A stretch of 64,000 nt of DNA from Desmonostoc vinosum HA7617-LM4 (GCA_019359515.1 JAHHHC010000003.1:248001-312000); one strand, 5' to 3'. Counted from the stretch's first letter, positions 1 through 7,699 are shown. Numbers and translations: made by a program. Notes: generated from the letters alone by a model not told the origin.

Positions 1-293
1 TCTGTGCCGGCTTTGCCTTTATTAACAAAGCCACGAGCTTCTAAAGTAATTGGACGACCCAAGGCGCTGTAGTCGGCTGTATCGGTTCCAGTGCCTCCTA
101 AAAGGATGTCGTTGCCAAAGCTGCCTTTGATGCGATCGTCTCCTTCGAGAGCAATAATGATATCGTTTAAGGAAGTGCCATGAAGAACATCATCTAGAGG
201 TGTTCCAACGATGACATTATTGATAAGAGATAATTCTTCTGCGGATAATGTCGCAGGAATATAGGCTTTATATGAGTCGATTTCTGATGGCAT
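1..293 (-). CDS. RTX-type calcium-binding repeat protein, N-terminal part (runs off the left edge)
   Basis: The visible 97 codons begin MPSEIDSYKAYIPATL and then show glycine/aspartate nonapeptide-like units (GTPLDDVLHG, LEGDDRIKGSFGNDILLGG) typical of hemolysin-type calcium-binding repeats. Proteins of this kind are usually secreted by type I systems and fold as calcium-bound beta-rolls outside the cell. The ATG at 293 is preceded by GGAG about 10 nt upstream. The C-terminal part, where any catalytic domain and the secretion signal would lie, is outside the window, so the specific role cannot be given. A second complete RTX protein lies at 54540. Confidence 0.8.
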   Translation of the reverse strand, partial: MPSEIDSYKAYIPATLSAEELSLINNVIVGTPLDDVLHGTSLNDIIIALEGDDRIKGSFGNDILLGGTGTDTADYSALGRPITLEARGFVNKGKAGT

Positions 294-948
294 TTGTTGT
301 TAGCTCCTTGTGGATTTACAATTGATTCTCAAGAGAGAAAAACTTCTGAAATCTGCTATGTTTAGCCTTGGTATAAGCAGCATTAAATAATTCGTAATTC
401 GTAATTCGTAATGACGCGACGCTCCTGTGTCGCTAACGCTATCGCGGACTCGCTACCGCTGCGCTAACGTAATTCGTAATTAAACTTGAGAGTGTGTAGC
501 TAATAAAATACAAAACACACCTCACTACAGTATTTAGATAACTTCCAGATGCTTGCTATTTCAGATTTAATTACTAAGTTTGAGATTGTTTTAACCAAGC
601 TTTTACTTAGATTTAACCTTGAGGAAAAGGTTAGCTTGTTTAGGATGACTGGAAGTAAAAACTAGCTTTCTATACTTCTAATTTCCAATAACTAAACTAT
701 CCCCATAAGCGCTTTTACGAGAAATTAGATTTGGAAATTTGTGCCTAGAGAAAATATACAGTGCTGACGTTAAAGTAAAGTATGTTAATATTATTTAGAT
801 TTTATGAAGAAAATATGAAGAAACACTGATTTTAGCATTAATTGCTAAAAATAAGCGATTTTTTTGGGTTAGATGCTTTGTTGCGATCGCTCAAACTTTA
901 ATTTTGATATTGTGAGTAGTGTTCACTGACAATTCTATAAATATGAGT
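294..948. other. Intergenic region with a repeat mosaic
   Basis: No convincing gene. The part next to the RTX gene carries a repeat mosaic (387-475). The rest is AT-rich. A 38-codon reading frame at 549-665 has no ribosome binding site and no recognisable features. A HIP1-like GCGATCGC is near 883-890. Confidence 0.6.
387..475. repeat. Short-repeat mosaic (TTCGTAA units plus GCGTTAGCG-type units)
   Basis: Three TTCGTAA-type units run into GACGCGACGCTCCTGTGTCG and then CGCTAACG/CGCTACCGCT units. The same modules recur in the other orientation at 2711-3044, 6013-6119 and 26143-26232. This is the compound short-repeat type common in Nostocales intergenic DNA. Confidence 0.8.
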
Positions 949-1941
949 CTATTGAGGGGACTTCACTTCAAATATTAAGTATGTCCCTCCTAGTGCTTCA
1001 ACAATTGTGCGTGTATTAGCAGCCATCATTTTTTGATAGGTTGCGCCACTGCTTCCTGGTTCACCAAGTCCATCGGTGTACAATTCATTCTCTGATATTT
1101 TCACTTTTGTTTGACTAGCAACAGACTCTATCAACTTAGAATTAATTGTCTTTTCTATAAAAATTATCCGCACCTTAGACCGTTTAATATTTGCAACTAA
1201 GTTTTTCACTCGTGCAGGTGTTGGTTTTTTTTCAGTGCTGATTCCTTCTAAAGATCCTATAGAAGAAAGACCATAGGCTTTGACATAATAATTCAGTGCG
1301 TTATGAGTTGTCACCAATTTACGTTGCTTGACTGGAATACTAGCAATTCTTGATTTGATCCAACTATCTAATTGCAGCAACTCATTGGTAAGATTTTTAG
1401 TATTATTGCTATAAGTTTTAGCGTTACTAGGTACTAGCTTGCTCAAATTATTATTAATTACTTCTACCATCTTGATAGTGTTCTTAGTATTATGCCAAAC
1501 ATGAGGGTCGGTAATTCTTTTGCCACTTTCTTGATATTTTTGTGGTTTAGACACTGCAAGTTGACTCACTGCTATTTTTGGTGCTGAGTTTTTAGTTGCT
1601 TTAATAGTTTTGATCAAGCTTGGTTCCAAATTATAGCCGTTATATAAAATCAGGTTAGCTTGTTCAATGGCTTTGCGATCTTCTGGGTTTGGTTGATAAA
1701 TGTGGGGATCTGCATCAGGAGAAATCAAGCATGTGAGGTTAATTGTATTTTCTGCCACCTGTTTGATTAAGTCACATAGTACAGTTGTAGTTGCTACAAC
1801 TCTAGGTAAATTTTCATTATTTCTGCTAATGGTTGGAGTAAATTTAGTGTTTGCCGCCTGACTTCCGCAGCCGACAAAACCAATTGTTAAAGCTAATAGA
1901 GTCGCTCGTAAGTAATTATTTATTAGCAGCGTTTTTGACAT
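949..1941 (-). CDS. Metal (Mn/Zn) ABC transporter substrate-binding lipoprotein, cluster A-I
   Basis: A 330-aa solute-binding protein of the ZnuA/MntC/PsaA family, which captures divalent metal in the periplasm for an ABC importer. The N-terminus is a signal peptide ending in a lipobox-like FVGC (Cys25). Metal ligands by family pattern are His80 (DPH), His147 (DPHVWH), Glu232 (in LEGISTEKKP) and Asp290 (YTDGLG). His-His-Glu-Asp is the manganese-type set of PsaA/MntC, but a histidine at 213 (THNALNYY) sits near the site of the third zinc ligand in ZnuA. There is no His-rich loop. No permease or ATPase gene is adjacent, so it is an orphan binding protein here. A 14-bp perfect palindrome lies 21-34 nt upstream of the start and may be a metalloregulator site. 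The metal cannot be settled from sequence alone. Confidence 0.88.
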   Translation of the reverse strand: MSKTLLINNYLRATLLALTIGFVGCGSQAANTKFTPTISRNNENLPRVVATTTVLCDLIKQVAENTINLTCLISPDADPHIYQPNPEDRKAIEQANLILYNGYNLEPSLIKTIKATKNSAPKIAVSQLAVSKPQKYQESGKRITDPHVWHNTKNTIKMVEVINNNLSKLVPSNAKTYSNNTKNLTNELLQLDSWIKSRIASIPVKQRKLVTTHNALNYYVKAYGLSSIGSLEGISTEKKPTPARVKNLVANIKRSKVRIIFIEKTINSKLIESVASQTKVKISENELYTDGLGEPGSSGATYQKMMAANTRTIVEALGGTYLIFEVKSPQ

Positions 1942-2498
1942 AAGCAGTTCCTACCGAATGTATAATAATTATTATTTGGTAATAAATAGAGAATCGAAAA
2001 GACAAAGGTTGAGGAGAGTGAAAGAAATTATGCCTCATTTCCCCTTTTCTGAACTTCTGCAAGAAGTCAGGACTTAAGCATGAAAATGAACAACCAATGA
2101 TTTGGTTAAAGGTTGTGTGAGTATGCTTACAAGTACAGATTTTATAAATCTAGTCTGAGGGGCTATACTACTTTAGATTAATAAGGCTTTGGTAGCAGTA
2201 TTTACAGAAATCTATCAATAACATTCATGGAACAAAGTAATATTATTTTTTCGTAATAAAATTTGCCCCATATGGATGGGTAAAAATGCGAAGTTTGAAA
2301 AACTATGCTCACGAGGTATGGGTATGCAGGGGTGATGAGGTTTATTGCTCATACAGGTTAGTTTTGCAAGTCAATTTGTAAATCCAAAGCAATTTTAGCG
2401 GCGGATTTGTAACTAAAAGGCATTTTAGCGCCATAAATCGTTAAATTGTCAATTGTGCGAGAATATTAGCGAGTGTTGCCTGATTTTTTAACAAGTTG
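1942..2498. other. Intergenic region without a recognised gene
   Basis: AT-rich upstream region of the metal-binding protein gene. Apart from the palindrome at 1962-1975, no coding potential or clear structure was seen before the structured RNA element that starts at 2499. Confidence 0.6.
1962..1975. promoter_or_regulatory. Candidate metalloregulator operator (14-bp palindrome)
   Basis: ATAATAATTATTAT is a perfect palindrome 21-34 nt upstream of the metal-binding protein start. AT-rich palindromes built on ATAAT/ATTAT resemble Zur/Fur-family boxes of cyanobacteria. Such a sequence can also occur by chance in AT-rich DNA. Confidence 0.4.
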
Positions 2499-2710
2499 CG
2501 TGGGTTTAAGTCCCCCGGTTCTATAACCGACAAGTTTTGTGTTGGGGTCTTACAAAGTTAAGGCAGTGTGATCTTGGGGAGCCACTGCGTTAGACGGGTT
2601 TCCCGGATTGAAGCAAGTGGCGTGGTTTCCCCCATGAACAACTGCCGTCAGCTCGGAGGAAACCCAAAGAGTGACTTTGCCCTAAATCCCCATTACAAAA
2701 CTTAATTACG
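2499..2710 (+). ncRNA. Structured RNA element, copy 1 (HEARO/IscB omega-RNA-like candidate)
   Basis: A ~212-nt element that recurs at 5800-6012 with conserved stems and variable hairpin tips. Visible helices: a long-range stem pairing AAGTTTTGTGTTGGGG near the 5' side with CCCCATTACAAAACTT at the 3' end; GCAGTG with CACTGC; GGGGAGCCAC with GTGGTTTCCCC; and a distal hairpin GTCA...TGAC. Between copies, a G-T pair in the long stem becomes A-T and a T-A becomes T-G, as expected of an RNA helix. Flanks diverge exactly at CGTGGGTTTAAG. Size, multiple copies and architecture resemble HEARO RNAs, the omega RNAs of IscB. No iscB gene is adjacent, so it would be a stand-alone copy. The strand is inferred from element orientation. 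Confidence 0.55.
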
Positions 2711-3044
2711 CGCTTCGCAGCGATAGCGTTAGCGGTAGCGTAGCGTTAGCGAGTCATCGAGCGTCGGTACGAGCGTCAGCATAAAGCCTGCGGCATAGCT
2801 TCGCTTAGAGCGACACAGGAGCGTCGCGTCATTATGAATTATGAATTACGAATTACGTTAGCGCAGCGTAAAGCCTACGGCATAGCTTCGCTTAGAGCGA
2901 GTCCTCGATAGCGTTAGCGTTAGCGAAGCGGTAGCGAGTCCTCGAGCGTCAGCGGTAGCGAGGTACGAGCGTCAGCGTAAAGCCTACGGCATAGCTTCGC
3001 TTAGAGCGACACAGGAGCGTCGCGTCATTACGAATTACGAATTA
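2711..3044. repeat. Long short-repeat mosaic
   Basis: Concatenated modules GCGATAGCGTTAGCGGTAGCG, GAGCGTCAGCG, AAAGCCT(A/G)CGGCATAGC, TTCGCTTAGAGCGA and GACACAGGAGCGTCGCGTCATTA, ending in TACGAATTACGAATTA. The module string occurs almost twice in tandem (about 2703-2860 and 2861-3044). Its right end overlaps the last codons and stop of the gene at 3035-3505. Confidence 0.8.
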
Positions 3045-3505
3045 TTTAATTGCTCCTTCCACTCTTCCAAGGAGATGTATTTGTTCTCCAAAATATCTAG
3101 GACTTCAATCACACCACTGGGATTCAATACGCGAAACCAATAAATCGTTGTATTGTGGTCTGGTTCATCTTCATAAACTCGTACTTTGTAGTAAGGTTCG
3201 CTAGGGGTGGGAGAACTATCAACAATTGCAGCCACCTTGATAGTTCCCCTAGAAAGTCGTTGAATTTCTCTGGCTTTGCGTTGCACTTGTGGCAGTTTCC
3301 AGACTAAATTGAGAGCTTTTTTATCACCAATTTCTCTGGGAGTTTGAGCAACTTTCACAGCATGAGGTTTGTCTAATCTAGCAGACAGTTGTGACGATTT
3401 TATACCCATCTGCAAATAGTTTCTGGGACTCTGAGCAATAGCTATCAAGCCTGCTATGCTGATGAGCAAAGAAACCATAATGGGAGCAAGTATCAATCTT
3501 TTCAT
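3035..3505 (-). CDS. Small secreted protein of unknown function
   Basis: A 156-aa protein with an N-terminal hydrophobic segment (MKRLILAPIMVSLLISIAGL) compatible with a signal peptide or anchor. The mature part has a motif-poor alpha/beta composition (VQRKAREIQRLSRGT, YYKVRVYEDEPDHNTTIYWFRV) ending in an acidic/amphipathic tail. I do not recognise a named domain. The mature region is a size that could fold as a small periplasmic ligand-binding domain, but that is a guess. Its last three codons and TAA stop fall within the TTCGTAATTCGTAA unit of the neighbouring repeat mosaic, so the original C-terminus may have been altered by repeat insertion. Confidence 0.7.
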   Translation of the reverse strand: MKRLILAPIMVSLLISIAGLIAIAQSPRNYLQMGIKSSQLSARLDKPHAVKVAQTPREIGDKKALNLVWKLPQVQRKAREIQRLSRGTIKVAAIVDSSPTPSEPYYKVRVYEDEPDHNTTIYWFRVLNPSGVIEVLDILENKYISLEEWKEQLNNS

Positions 3506-3860
3506 GACGCTAGTTTTAAAAAGTTATAGTTAAACGAAGAGGTCTTTTTTGTAGCGTTGATATTGTGTGGTGAAAGTAGAGTATAGCAGAAAAATTGTGA
3601 TTCAAACTTTTATATTTTAAATCAGAGTATTTAACCAAAAATTAGCGATCGCTATTTTAAGATGATGTTTTAAAAGTAATTTTAGTAACCTGTATTATGT
3701 ATGCGAGTTCTCCCTCGGTGACTGAGCGAAGTCGAAAATCGGTGACTGAGCGAAGTCGAAGTGCTGCCCCTTTGCTGTTTTTGACCGCAAGAAACGGGTG
3801 GTTTTGAGTCTGGGCGATCGTTACAGTAAATGCATACAAACCAGATTTACCATTATCAGT
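3506..3860. other. Divergent intergenic region with a 22-nt tandem repeat
   Basis: Lies between the secreted-protein gene (minus) and the Ada-like gene (plus), so it should hold both promoters. The only clear structure is the tandem repeat at 3715-3760 and HIP1-type motifs near 3645 and 3815. Confidence 0.6.
3715..3760. repeat. 22-nt direct repeat, two copies
   Basis: TCGGTGACTGAGCGAAGTCG followed by AA occurs at 3715-3736 and 3739-3760, 2 nt apart. Related single copies (GGTGAGCGAAGTCGAACC) occur at 22312-22333 and, inverted, inside the hpnB-like gene near 28819-28838. A dispersed repeat family. Confidence 0.85.
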
Positions 3861-4745
3861 ATGAACTCTCCGACAAACCCAACTTCCCATAACAGTGAAG
3901 ATTATGAGCGAATTGCCCAAGCAATTTTGTTTATGCGACAAAATTACTTGAGTCAGCCTGACCTAGCAACCATAGCTGAACATGTACATCTGAGTGAATA
4001 TCACTTTCAACGATTGTTTACAAAGTGGGCAGGTATTAGCCCAAAGCGTTTTCTACAATACCTGACTGTTGAATACGCAAAATCAAAGATTACCCAAACC
4101 AAAAGCCTTTTAGATTTAAGTATAGATGTTGGTCTATCTAGTCCGGGACGTTTACATGATCTGTTTGTGAAGGTAGAGGCGATGTCTCCTGGTGAATTTA
4201 AAACACAAGGAGTGGGTTTAGAAATTCGCTATGGAATTCATGACACTCCTTTTGGTAAATCTCTCATCGCCACAACCCCTCGTGGGATCTGTAACCTGTA
4301 TTTTCTGGATGTGATAGATGAACAAAATGCTGAAAAAGTTCTTCATCTCCAATGGCAGAAGGCAAAAATTATTCGTGATCAACAAGCAACTCAAAACATT
4401 AGTCACCAAATTTCTCATCCCAACGCCCTTAGTAATAATCAATCTATAACGCTGTTGGTTAAGGGTACTAATTTTCAAGTTCAAGTTTGGCGTGCGCTTC
4501 TTAAAGTACCATTTGGAAGTATGACTACATATCAAAATGTAGCCAACATTATTGGTCGTCCCACAGCTGTGAGAGCAGTCGGTAACGCTGTGGGTAAAAA
4601 TCCAGTTGCATATTTCATTCCATGTCATCGTGTAATTCGAGAATCTGGAGAGTTGGGTGGCTATCGTTGGGGAAGAGAGCGCAAAACGGTGATTCTCGAC
4701 TGGGAAGCTAGTAACCTGATGCGTGATGTGGAGACAGCTGTTTGA
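3861..4745 (+). CDS. AraC-type regulator / methylated-DNA-protein cysteine methyltransferase (Ada-like)
   Basis: A 294-aa two-domain protein. Residues ~15-110 form an AraC-type helix-turn-helix (DLATIAEHVHLSEYHFQRLF, then ISPKRFLQYLTVEYAK). Residues ~195-285 are an O6-alkylguanine transferase with the active-site motif PCHRVI around residue 255 and the preceding helix TTYQNVANIIGRPTAVRAVG. It should remove alkyl groups from DNA and may activate repair genes. The N-terminal zinc/Cys domain of E. coli Ada is absent. The ATG at 3861 is preferred to longer extensions because the conserved AraC region begins soon after it. The stop overlaps the next gene's start (TGATG), so the two are translationally coupled. 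Confidence 0.88.
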   Translation: MNSPTNPTSHNSEDYERIAQAILFMRQNYLSQPDLATIAEHVHLSEYHFQRLFTKWAGISPKRFLQYLTVEYAKSKITQTKSLLDLSIDVGLSSPGRLHDLFVKVEAMSPGEFKTQGVGLEIRYGIHDTPFGKSLIATTPRGICNLYFLDVIDEQNAEKVLHLQWQKAKIIRDQQATQNISHQISHPNALSNNQSITLLVKGTNFQVQVWRALLKVPFGSMTTYQNVANIIGRPTAVRAVGNAVGKNPVAYFIPCHRVIRESGELGGYRWGRERKTVILDWEASNLMRDVETAV

Positions 4746-5626
4746 TGAAGATTTTAAATGTTGCAGAACTGTTATTACTAGCTGCGCTGTGGGGCGGTTC
4801 TTTTTTATTTCTGAGGATGGCATCACCTGTGCTAGGCCCGGTTTGGCTAGCTGAAATCCGTGTTCTCCTTGCAAGTTTGGTACTTCTGCCTTTGCTAGTT
4901 CGATTGGATCTTTTGGGTGAGATGCGTCGTCATTGGCTATCTTTGTGCGTTCTTGGTTGCATTAACTCAGCAATTCCATTTTTTTTGCTGGCGGTTGCAT
5001 CTTTGTCTTTACCTGCTGGGTTTACCTCAATTTTGAACGCAACTACACCTTTATTTGGTGGTGTTGTTGCTTTTGTTTGGTTGCAAGAAAATCTCACCAT
5101 TAGCCGAATAATCGGGTTTGCATTGGGATTTGCTGGAGTTTTGGTTTTAGTGGGATGGAAAACCTTTGCAGCAACACCAGCTTTTATCATGGCAGTGGGT
5201 GCTGGATTGCTGGCAGCATTGATGTATGCGATCGCCGCCCCTTATACTAAGCAACAACTAGCGGGAGTTCCTTCTTTGGTTGTAACCACAGGCTCTTTGT
5301 TTAGTGCAGCGATTTTTCTTTTACCAGCGATACCTTTTACAGTACCAAGTACTACGCCAACACCAAAAATTATTTTAGCTATAATCGCGCTGGCTCTGCT
5401 TTCAACCGCATTAGCCTATATTATCTACTTTCGCTTGATCGCCAAAGTTGGCTCAACCAGAGCTTTAACAGTTGCTTATTTAGTGCCGATGTTTGCTATG
5501 CTTTGGGGTGCAATAGTTTTGGGAGAACCAATAACTTTGTCAATGGTATTGGGTTGTGGATTAATTTTACTGGGTACAGCGATCGCTAATGATTTATTCA
5601 CAAACCTGCTGCGGAACAATAGATAA
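4745..5626 (+). CDS. EamA/DMT-family transporter
   Basis: A 293-aa, strongly hydrophobic protein with about ten membrane segments arranged as two EamA repeats. The first includes LLLAALWGGSFLFLRMASPV and the second begins near FIMAVGAGLLAALMYAIAAP. A proline/glycine-rich VLGEPITLSMVLGCGLIL ends the second repeat. Members export metabolites or amino acids, but the substrate cannot be predicted. The ATG at 4745 overlaps the TGA of the Ada-like gene (TGATG), which implies a two-gene operon for alkylation response and export. A TTG three bases earlier is a less likely start. Confidence 0.87.
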   Translation: MKILNVAELLLLAALWGGSFLFLRMASPVLGPVWLAEIRVLLASLVLLPLLVRLDLLGEMRRHWLSLCVLGCINSAIPFFLLAVASLSLPAGFTSILNATTPLFGGVVAFVWLQENLTISRIIGFALGFAGVLVLVGWKTFAATPAFIMAVGAGLLAALMYAIAAPYTKQQLAGVPSLVVTTGSLFSAAIFLLPAIPFTVPSTTPTPKIILAIIALALLSTALAYIIYFRLIAKVGSTRALTVAYLVPMFAMLWGAIVLGEPITLSMVLGCGLILLGTAIANDLFTNLLRNNR

Positions 5627-5799
5627 GCAAAATAACACCAAAGCACGTTTTTGATAATTTTGTTAAAATTGCTGGGTAAGTATTAAGCTATTACGCTTTG
5701 AAGATGATGGCGTTGATGTGGGCGATCGCTCTGATTTGTTGCAGATACTAATTATAGTTAATGGTGTAGCATAAAAGCATAATCTAACTTAACTAGTTC
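5627..5799. other. Intergenic region, no gene seen
   Basis: Lies downstream of the EamA gene. It contains one GCGATCGC and no recognised gene or terminator before the second structured RNA element. Confidence 0.5.
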
Positions 5800-6012
5800 C
5801 GTGGGTTTAAGTCCCCCGGTTCTATAATCGGCAAGTTTTGTATTGGGGTCTTACAAAGTTGAGGCAGTGTGATCTTGGGGAGCCACTGCGCCCTTCGGGT
5901 TTCCCGGCAGCCGCGCAAGTGGCGTGGTTTCCCCCATGAACAACTGCCGTCAGATCGGAGGTTTCCTCCGATCTGACTTTGCACTAAATCCCCGTTACAA
6001 AACTTAATTACG
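5800..6012 (+). ncRNA. Structured RNA element, copy 2 (HEARO/IscB omega-RNA-like candidate)
   Basis: Second copy of the element at 2499-2710. The backbone is almost identical, while the apical parts differ: this copy has GCCCTTCGGGTTTCCCGGC in the central arm and a perfect distal hairpin GTCAGATCGGAGG/CCTCCGATCTGAC with a TTT loop. The long-range stem AAGTTTTGTATTGGGG/CCCCGTTACAAAACTT is preserved with paired changes relative to copy 1. Conservation of helices with free variation in tips supports a functional or mobile structured RNA. The 5' flank (in an IscB omega RNA this would be the guide) is unrelated to that of copy 1. Confidence 0.55.
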
Positions 6013-6119
6013 TTAGCGCAGCGGTAGCGAGTCCGCGATAGCGTTAGCGAAGCGGTAGCGAGGTACGAGCGTCAGCGTTAGCGACACAGGAGCGTCGCGT
6101 CATTACGAATTACGAATTA
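6013..6119. repeat. Short-repeat mosaic
   Basis: TTAGCGCAGCGGTAGCGAG, GATAGCGTTAGCGAAGCG, GTACGAGCGTCAGCG and GACACAGGAGCGTCGCGTCATTA modules ending in CGAATTACGAATTA. It follows structured RNA copy 2 just as the mosaic at 2711 follows copy 1. Confidence 0.8.
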
Positions 6120-6245
6120 TTTAATAGACGCAAGCTAAAAATCTGTGATACTGCCTAAGCTCTGTAGATTTTTGCAACACAACCTGATAAATGCTACGCT
6201 ACAGTGTTTAGAAAATCGTATATTAATTTGTGGAGGTAATAAACT

Positions 6246-6632
6246 ATGGCTCTGCAAGTATGTTCTGGCGCAACGCTCAAGTGTAGTTTTGGTGTGGCAC
6301 CAAGTTTGCTAACAGTTCTGCCAATCAACCGAGTAAACACTCGCACGCCAGATGCTAATATTTTAGATAACAAACCAATGGTTAATATCAAGCCTTTTGG
6401 CATGTGTTCGTCTCTAGCAAATCCATCAGTTGCGTCTGCTACCGCAGCAGCATCTGGCGTATTGACTCCTATGCCTTGTGTACCTGTAATCCCCGCCCCA
6501 TGGACACCTGGCTCGATTACCGTTCTGATTGCCAGAAGCCCAGCGCTGAATAATACATCTAAATTAATGTGTACGTGGGCAGGTGTAATTACGATTATCA
6601 ATCCTGGTCAAACAACTGTATTCATACCCTGA
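6246..6632 (+). CDS. PAAR-like protein (DUF4280), orphan spike-tip protein
   Basis: A 128-aa protein that matches the DUF4280 pattern throughout: MALQVCSGATLKCSFG at the start, PMVNIKPFGMC in the middle, TPMPCVPVIPAPWTPGS, and ALNNTSKLMCTWAGVITI near the end. Conserved cysteines are at the expected sites. DUF4280 proteins are PAAR-like tips that sharpen the spike of type VI-like and extracellular contractile injection systems and can carry effectors. No sheath, tube, baseplate or effector gene lies nearby, so this copy is solitary or acts with machinery encoded elsewhere. A GGAGG ribosome binding site precedes the ATG by about 9 nt. A strong hairpin terminator follows the stop directly. Confidence 0.85.
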   Translation: MALQVCSGATLKCSFGVAPSLLTVLPINRVNTRTPDANILDNKPMVNIKPFGMCSSLANPSVASATAAASGVLTPMPCVPVIPAPWTPGSITVLIARSPALNNTSKLMCTWAGVITIINPGQTTVFIP

Positions 6633-6633
6633 A

Positions 6634-6671
6634 AAAGAGGAAGTTGTCTACTTGAAGACAACTTCCTCTTT
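6634..6671. terminator. Bidirectional hairpin terminator
   Basis: A perfect 16-bp stem (AAAGAGGAAGTTGTCT, 6-nt loop ACTTGA, complementary arm) with A-tract and T-tract ends. It sits exactly between the convergent DUF4280 and desaturase genes. Confidence 0.9.
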
Positions 6672-6675
6672 CAAT

Positions 6676-7530
6676 CTATCGTTGAGTTGCATTTTGCGGA
6701 GGTAACACTACTTTTTTTGCTAAACCCAGCGTTTTTAATACTTTAATACTCCACCAAGTAGCGTCAATTTCCCACCAATGAAAACCAGACTTGGCTACAT
6801 GGGGATAGGTATGATGGTTGTTGTGCCACCCTTCCCCATAAGTCACTAAAGATACCCACCACAAATTACGTGCCCCATCATTAGCTTCATAGGTGCGGTA
6901 GCCCCAAAGGTGTGATGCAGAATTCACAAACCAAGTCGAATGCCACAGTAAGACTGACTTCACAAATATGCCATAGATGACAAAAGACCACCCCCCTAAG
7001 ACATATAGCAGCAGTCCCAGAGGAATTTGTAACAACAAGAAGTAACGATCTAACCAGCGATAGAAAGGTTGTCGTGCCAGATCAGGCGCATATTTTTGAT
7101 AGATTTCATAATCAAAAAACTCAGGACGTGGGTAGAAAATCCACATCATATGACTCCACCAAAATCCCCGCTCAGCTGAGTAAGGATCTAGTTCAATGTC
7201 CTCGGTGTGGGCGTGATGCTGGCGATGCCCACCAACCCAAAAAATTGGCCCTCCTTGGAGAGCTAACGCTCCAATAACCGCGATCGCATATTCCAACCAT
7301 TTAGGTACTTGAAAACTCCGATGGCTCAGCAGTCGGTGGTATCCCAAACAAATACCGATACTCCCACACAACCAGTGGAGAAACACCGCTAAACCTAATG
7401 CTGACCAGGAGAAAAACCAAGGAGCCAGTAGGGCTAGAGCATGAAATGTAGCAAAAAATACCACATTTATCCATCTGAGTCGTGGTGAATTTCCTCGCTC
7501 AGAAGCGATCGCCAAATACTTTGCGGTCAT
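6676..7530 (-). CDS. desC: Acyl-lipid delta-9 fatty acid desaturase
   Basis: A 284-aa membrane desaturase with the three histidine boxes of the delta-9 family: HRLLSH (65-70), HRQHHAH (102-108) and HNNHH (236-240), plus four or so membrane segments. It introduces the first double bond into acyl chains of membrane lipids, with electrons from ferredoxin. The length and the WEIDATWW stretch after the third box fit cyanobacterial DesC. Nostocales often carry two desC paralogues of different positional specificity, and I cannot tell which this is. It is divergent from a TetR-type regulator at 7700. The 169-bp spacer holds two matching inverted repeats, so regulation by that protein is plausible. 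Confidence 0.92.
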   Translation of the reverse strand: MTAKYLAIASERGNSPRLRWINVVFFATFHALALLAPWFFSWSALGLAVFLHWLCGSIGICLGYHRLLSHRSFQVPKWLEYAIAVIGALALQGGPIFWVGGHRQHHAHTEDIELDPYSAERGFWWSHMMWIFYPRPEFFDYEIYQKYAPDLARQPFYRWLDRYFLLLQIPLGLLLYVLGGWSFVIYGIFVKSVLLWHSTWFVNSASHLWGYRTYEANDGARNLWWVSLVTYGEGWHNNHHTYPHVAKSGFHWWEIDATWWSIKVLKTLGLAKKVVLPPQNATQR

Positions 7531-7629
7531 AAAAAATTTTTGTTGATGGATAATGAAGCGATTTGCTGTTTGTAGGGTGCAACTCCACTAAGAATTGACC
7601 ACCTCTGTGCTGTAATTCGCTACAGTAGA

Positions 7630-7644
7630 GCAAGTATCACTTAC
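7630..7644. promoter_or_regulatory. Operator-like inverted repeat, site 1
   Basis: GCAAGTATCACTTAC differs at only two of 15 positions from the site at 7677-7691. The core is CAAGTnnCACTT. Centre-to-centre spacing is 47 bp. It lies upstream of the TetR-fusion gene and likely binds its product. Confidence 0.55.
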
Positions 7645-7676
7645 ATTCGATATGTTAGCAATTCTTGAATTTTTAT

Positions 7677-7691
7677 GCAAGTAGCACTTGC
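7677..7691. promoter_or_regulatory. Operator-like inverted repeat, site 2
   Basis: GCAAGTAGCACTTGC is a near-perfect inverted repeat. With its flanks the arms extend to ATGCAAGT/ACTTGCAT around AGC (7675-7693). It ends 8 nt before the ATG at 7700 and overlaps the place where a ribosome binding site would lie, as expected for autorepression. Confidence 0.6.
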
Positions 7692-7699
7692 ATTTTTGT

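Noticed and set aside
549-665. 38-codon frame in the first intergenic region
   Set aside because: No ribosome binding site, no domain, and AT-rich context typical of chance frames.
3657-3941. Minus-strand 94-codon frame overlapping the Ada-like gene start
   Set aside because: Translates the 22-nt repeat and the antisense of a well-supported gene.
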